Shown here: piece by piece, positions 61,737-64,000 of the stretch | How the letters are laid out: each line of letters starts with the position of its first letter | How positions within the stretch are numbered: position 1 is the first letter of the stretch | Source of the DNA: Arthrobacter sp. H35-D1 | GTDB lineage: Bacteria > Actinomycetota > Actinomycetes > Actinomycetales > Micrococcaceae | Length of the DNA stretch: 64,000 bases | Direction: 5' to 3' | NCBI RefSeq assembly: GCF_030063185.1 | Contig: NZ_JASISP010000013.1 | Location: 37,547-101,546 of the forward strand | Notes under the pieces: model-generated | Databases searched by the model: none | The model's input: only the letters and a program-made list of their open reading frames with translations | What the model was told of the DNA's origin: nothing | Program-made: the position numbers and the translations under genes

Positions 61737-61763
61737 CCGTTCGGCGCAGCATCCATGCCGTTC
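61737..61763. promoter_or_regulatory. Direct repeats typical of a LytTR operator
   Basis: GCCGTTCGG and GCCGTTCAC lie 21 bp apart (CCGTTC at 61737 and 61758). LytTR regulators bind direct repeats of about 9 bp with a 21-22 bp period, and the core GTT fits. The site is in the gap between the kinase and the DUF485-actP pair and could control both directions. Confidence 0.6.
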
Positions 61764-61842
61764 ACCGCGGCACCAGGCTGTGCGGGAGAAAACGTGAGCC
61801 ACAACACTCCATAGTGAAAGAGATCGCATCACTCAAGGAGGA

Positions 61843-62214
61843 ATGATGGGTAATTCAACCCACCCCAGCACACCGGGTCCCGTTGATTTTGTTGCCGAAC
61901 AAAACTCGGAAGAGTTTCAGCAGCTGCGCAAATCACACAGGAGCTTTGTCTTTCCCGTAGCCATCGGCTTTCTGGTTTGGTACTTCGCCTACGTTCTCTT
62001 GGCGGCGTACGCGCACGACTTCATGTCCATCAAAGTCTGGGGCAACTTCAACATTGGCCTGATCATGGGTCTGCTGCAATTTGTCACCACTTTTGGCATC
62101 ACCACCTGGTATGTCAGCTACGCCAACCGCAAGCTCGATCCCCAGGCCGCCGTGATTCGCGAGCGCTTGGAGAAGCAGATCGACACCGTCAACAAGTCCA
62201 AGGAAGAGGTTTAG
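61843..62214 (+). CDS. DUF485 domain membrane protein, partner of ActP
   Basis: 123 residues from ATG; a second ATG follows directly, and AAGGAGGA is next to it. Residues 25-95 form the DUF485 domain: FQQLRKSHRSFVFPVAIGFLVWYFAYVLLAAYAHDFMSIKVWGNFNIGLIMGLLQFVTTFGITTWYVSYA, with two transmembrane helices. Such proteins are encoded with ActP/MctC symporters and probably modulate them. 3 bp separate it from actP. Confidence 0.92.
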   Translation: MMGNSTHPSTPGPVDFVAEQNSEEFQQLRKSHRSFVFPVAIGFLVWYFAYVLLAAYAHDFMSIKVWGNFNIGLIMGLLQFVTTFGITTWYVSYANRKLDPQAAVIRERLEKQIDTVNKSKEEV

Positions 62215-62217
62215 TCC

Positions 62218-63870
62218 GTGAGCCTATCCGCTGCCGTCCTCACCGTTGCCCCGCTGGCCCAGTCGCTGAGTGAACAAACCAAGGAAAACTCGTGGATCAA
62301 CATCACGATCTTCCTGGTGTTCGTGGCCATCACCATGATTGTGGTGTTCCGCGCCAGTCGAAACAATAAAACTGCCGCAGACTACTACGCGGCAGGGCGA
62401 TCCTTCTCCGGCGGCCAGAACGGAACAGCCATTGCCGGCGACTACCTCTCGGCCGCGTCGTTCCTGGGCATCACCGGTGCCATCGCCGTCAACGGCTACG
62501 ACGGCTTCCTGTACTCCATCGGCTTCCTGGTGGCCTGGCTCGTGGCACTGCTGCTCGTTGCCGAACTGCTGCGCAACACAGGCAAGTTCACCATGGCGGA
62601 CGTTTTGTCCTTTCGCCTCAAGCAGCGCCCCGTGCGCATTGCCGCAGCCACCACCACGCTGGTGGTCTGCTTCTTCTACCTGCTGGCCCAGATGGCCGGT
62701 GCCGGTGGCTTGGTTTCACTGCTCCTTGGCTTCGACAACACCAACAAAGTGGGGCAGAACATTGTCATCGCCGTGGTCGGCGTGCTGATGATTGTCTACG
62801 TACTGATCGGCGGCATGAAGGGCACCACCTGGGTGCAGATTATCAAGGCTTTCCTGCTTATCATCGGTGCGGCCATCATGACCATCATTGTGCTGGCCAT
62901 GCACGGCTTCAACCTCTCCACCCTCATGGACGCCGCCGTGAACACTTCCATTCTTGAAGGCGGTGCCGGCGAAGCGCTGCTGAACCCGGGGGCCGCATAT
63001 GGCAAGGCCCCGCTGGACTTCGTGTCCCTGGCCCTCGCCCTGGTCCTTGGCACCGCGGCCCTGCCGCACGTGCTGATGCGCTTCTACACCGTCCCGACGG
63101 CCAAGGAAGCCCGCAAGTCGGTGGTCTGGGCCATCTGGCTCATCGGCGGCTTCTACATCTTCACCCTCGTCCTTGGCTACGGTGCCGGTGCCTTGATTGG
63201 CAAGGAAGCCATCCTTGCGGCACCAGGCGGCGTCAACTCCGCTGCACCGCTGCTGGCCTTCGTGATTGGCGGGCCGATCCTGCTCGGGTTCATCTCCGCC
63301 GTTGCCTTCGCCACGATCCTGGCAGTGGTGGCCGGCCTCACCATCACCGCGGCCGCCTCGTTTGCGCACGACATTTACTCCAACGTCATCGTCAAGGGCG
63401 AGCCCAAGCCGGAGATGGAAGTCAAGGTGGCCCGCCGCACGGTGATCGTCATCGGCGTGGTGGCCATTGGTGGCGGCATTTTGGCCAACGGCCAAAACAT
63501 CGCCTTCCTGGTGGCACTGGCCTTCGCCATCGCCGCCTCGGCCAACCTTCCCACTATCTTGTTCTCGCTGTTCTGGAAGAAGTTCACCACCCAGGGCGCG
63601 CTGTGGAGCATGTACGGCGGTTTGGTGGCGGCCATTGTGCTCATCACCTTCTCCCCGATGGTTTCCGGCGGCGAAAAGTCGATGATCCCCGGAGTCGACT
63701 TCTCCTGGTTCCCGCTGGCCAACCCCGGCATCGTCTCCATCCCGCTGGCGTTCTTCCTCGGCTGGTTGGGCACCGTGCTGGACAAGGGCACCGAGGATCC
63801 GCGCATCCAGGCCGAGATGGAAGTACGCTCGCTCACGGGTGTCGGCGCCGAGAAGGCCGTGGACCACTAA
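62218..63870 (+). CDS. actP: Cation/acetate symporter (SSS family)
   Basis: 550 residues from a GTG 3 bp after the DUF485 stop. About 13-14 transmembrane helices. SSS signatures: AIAGDYLSAASFLGITGAIAVNGYDGFLYSIG in helix 2-3 and GTAALPHVLMRFYTVPTAKEARKSVVWA, which is nearly diagnostic of acetate/monocarboxylate carriers (ActP, MctC). It imports acetate, pyruvate or propionate with sodium. Controlled most simply by the LytTR system next door. An IS4-like element follows the stop within 17 bp. Confidence 0.93.
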   Translation: MSLSAAVLTVAPLAQSLSEQTKENSWINITIFLVFVAITMIVVFRASRNNKTAADYYAAGRSFSGGQNGTAIAGDYLSAASFLGITGAIAVNGYDGFLYSIGFLVAWLVALLLVAELLRNTGKFTMADVLSFRLKQRPVRIAAATTTLVVCFFYLLAQMAGAGGLVSLLLGFDNTNKVGQNIVIAVVGVLMIVYVLIGGMKGTTWVQIIKAFLLIIGAAIMTIIVLAMHGFNLSTLMDAAVNTSILEGGAGEALLNPGAAYGKAPLDFVSLALALVLGTAALPHVLMRFYTVPTAKEARKSVVWAIWLIGGFYIFTLVLGYGAGALIGKEAILAAPGGVNSAAPLLAFVIGGPILLGFISAVAFATILAVVAGLTITAAASFAHDIYSNVIVKGEPKPEMEVKVARRTVIVIGVVAIGGGILANGQNIAFLVALAFAIAASANLPTILFSLFWKKFTTQGALWSMYGGLVAAIVLITFSPMVSGGEKSMIPGVDFSWFPLANPGIVSIPLAFFLGWLGTVLDKGTEDPRIQAEMEVRSLTGVGAEKAVDH

Positions 63871-63886
63871 TCCCAATGCCGTTCGG

Positions 63887-64000
63887 TTAGGTTCTGAGGG
63901 GTGTTGTCAAGATCTTGGTGGTGAGTGTGGCGGGGTAGGTGCGGCGGTCGGGGCTTCGTTCTTTGGCACGGTATTTGGAGATGGCGCGTTTGATGATCCG
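63887..64000 (-). CDS. IS4-type transposase, C-terminal end, cut by window edge
   Basis: The last 37 codons on the minus strand read RIIKRAISKYRAKERSPDRR, then TYPATLTTKILTTPLRT and a TAA stop. This is the C-terminal motif of many actinobacterial IS4-family transposases (ISKYRAK...RTYPATL). The rest, including the DDE site, lies beyond the window. The element's end is somewhere in 63871-63886, so the insertion is immediately after actP. Confidence 0.75.
   Translation of the reverse strand, partial: RIIKRAISKYRAKERSPDRRTYPATLTTKILTTPLRT

Overview
This 64 kb window comes from a high-GC actinobacterium. Protein similarity judged by eye, the gene order (M23 peptidase-rpsB-tsf-pyrH-frr-cdsA; dgt-dnaG; SAM-IV leader-metY-metX) and the style of intergenic repeats point to the Micrococcaceae, most likely Arthrobacter or a close relative. 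GTG (sometimes TTG) starts and 4-nt ATGA/GTGA stop-start overlaps are common. No database search was run, so the genus is an inference.

Layout. 1-7 kb: edge-cut FTR1/EfeU iron permease (-) with a DtxR/IdeR-like iron box, histidine phosphatase (-), CPBP membrane protease (+), a 41-bp repeat array between convergent genes, VOC protein (-), Tex (+). 7-10.5 kb: SAM-IV riboswitch, metY and metX (+), SHOCT protein (-). 10.6-15.4 kb: DHA2-type MFS exporter broken by a one-base insertion, SGNH hydrolase (-), carboxylesterase (+), S4 protein (-), PadR-HAAS pair (-). 15.5-20.9 kb: lactonase, glycyl-tRNA synthetase, GNAT, YibE/F (+). 20.8-24 kb: a tightly coupled type III polyketide synthase/methyltransferase/FAD monooxygenase operon (-). 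24.4-25.8 kb: mgtE (+). 26-30.5 kb: probable accessory island (GntR plus membrane protein, DUF3021 protein, decayed DNA, catalase) bounded by copies of a dispersed repeat. 30.6-34.5 kb: operon (-) of degenerate ABC ATPase, YhgE/Pip protein and TetR regulator. 34.8-39.7 kb: dus, dgt, dnaG (+). 39.75-40.0 kb: two identical tRNA-Asn genes.

40.1-45.3 kb is an accessory and partly decayed stretch: PadR pair, glycosyltransferase-RibD remnants, a YiaAB gene with an early stop, a DUF998 protein and a Bcr/CflA exporter. 45.6-49.4 kb: envelope genes (holin-X protein, CDP-alcohol phosphatidyltransferase, DMT transporter, GT4 glycosyltransferase) and a CAU-anticodon tRNA. 49.7-57.7 kb: acyl-CoA dehydrogenase behind a perfect 20-bp palindrome, then the conserved rpsB-tsf-pyrH-frr-cdsA-divIVA block. 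57.7-63.9 kb: two sodium/solute symporters, each with a small membrane partner, on either side of a LytS/LytTR two-component system. The window ends in an IS4-type transposase fragment.

The best candidates for under-described biology are the YhgE system with a degenerate ATPase, the type III PKS operon, the LytTR-controlled double symporter locus, and the repeats that sit between convergent genes and around the katA island.
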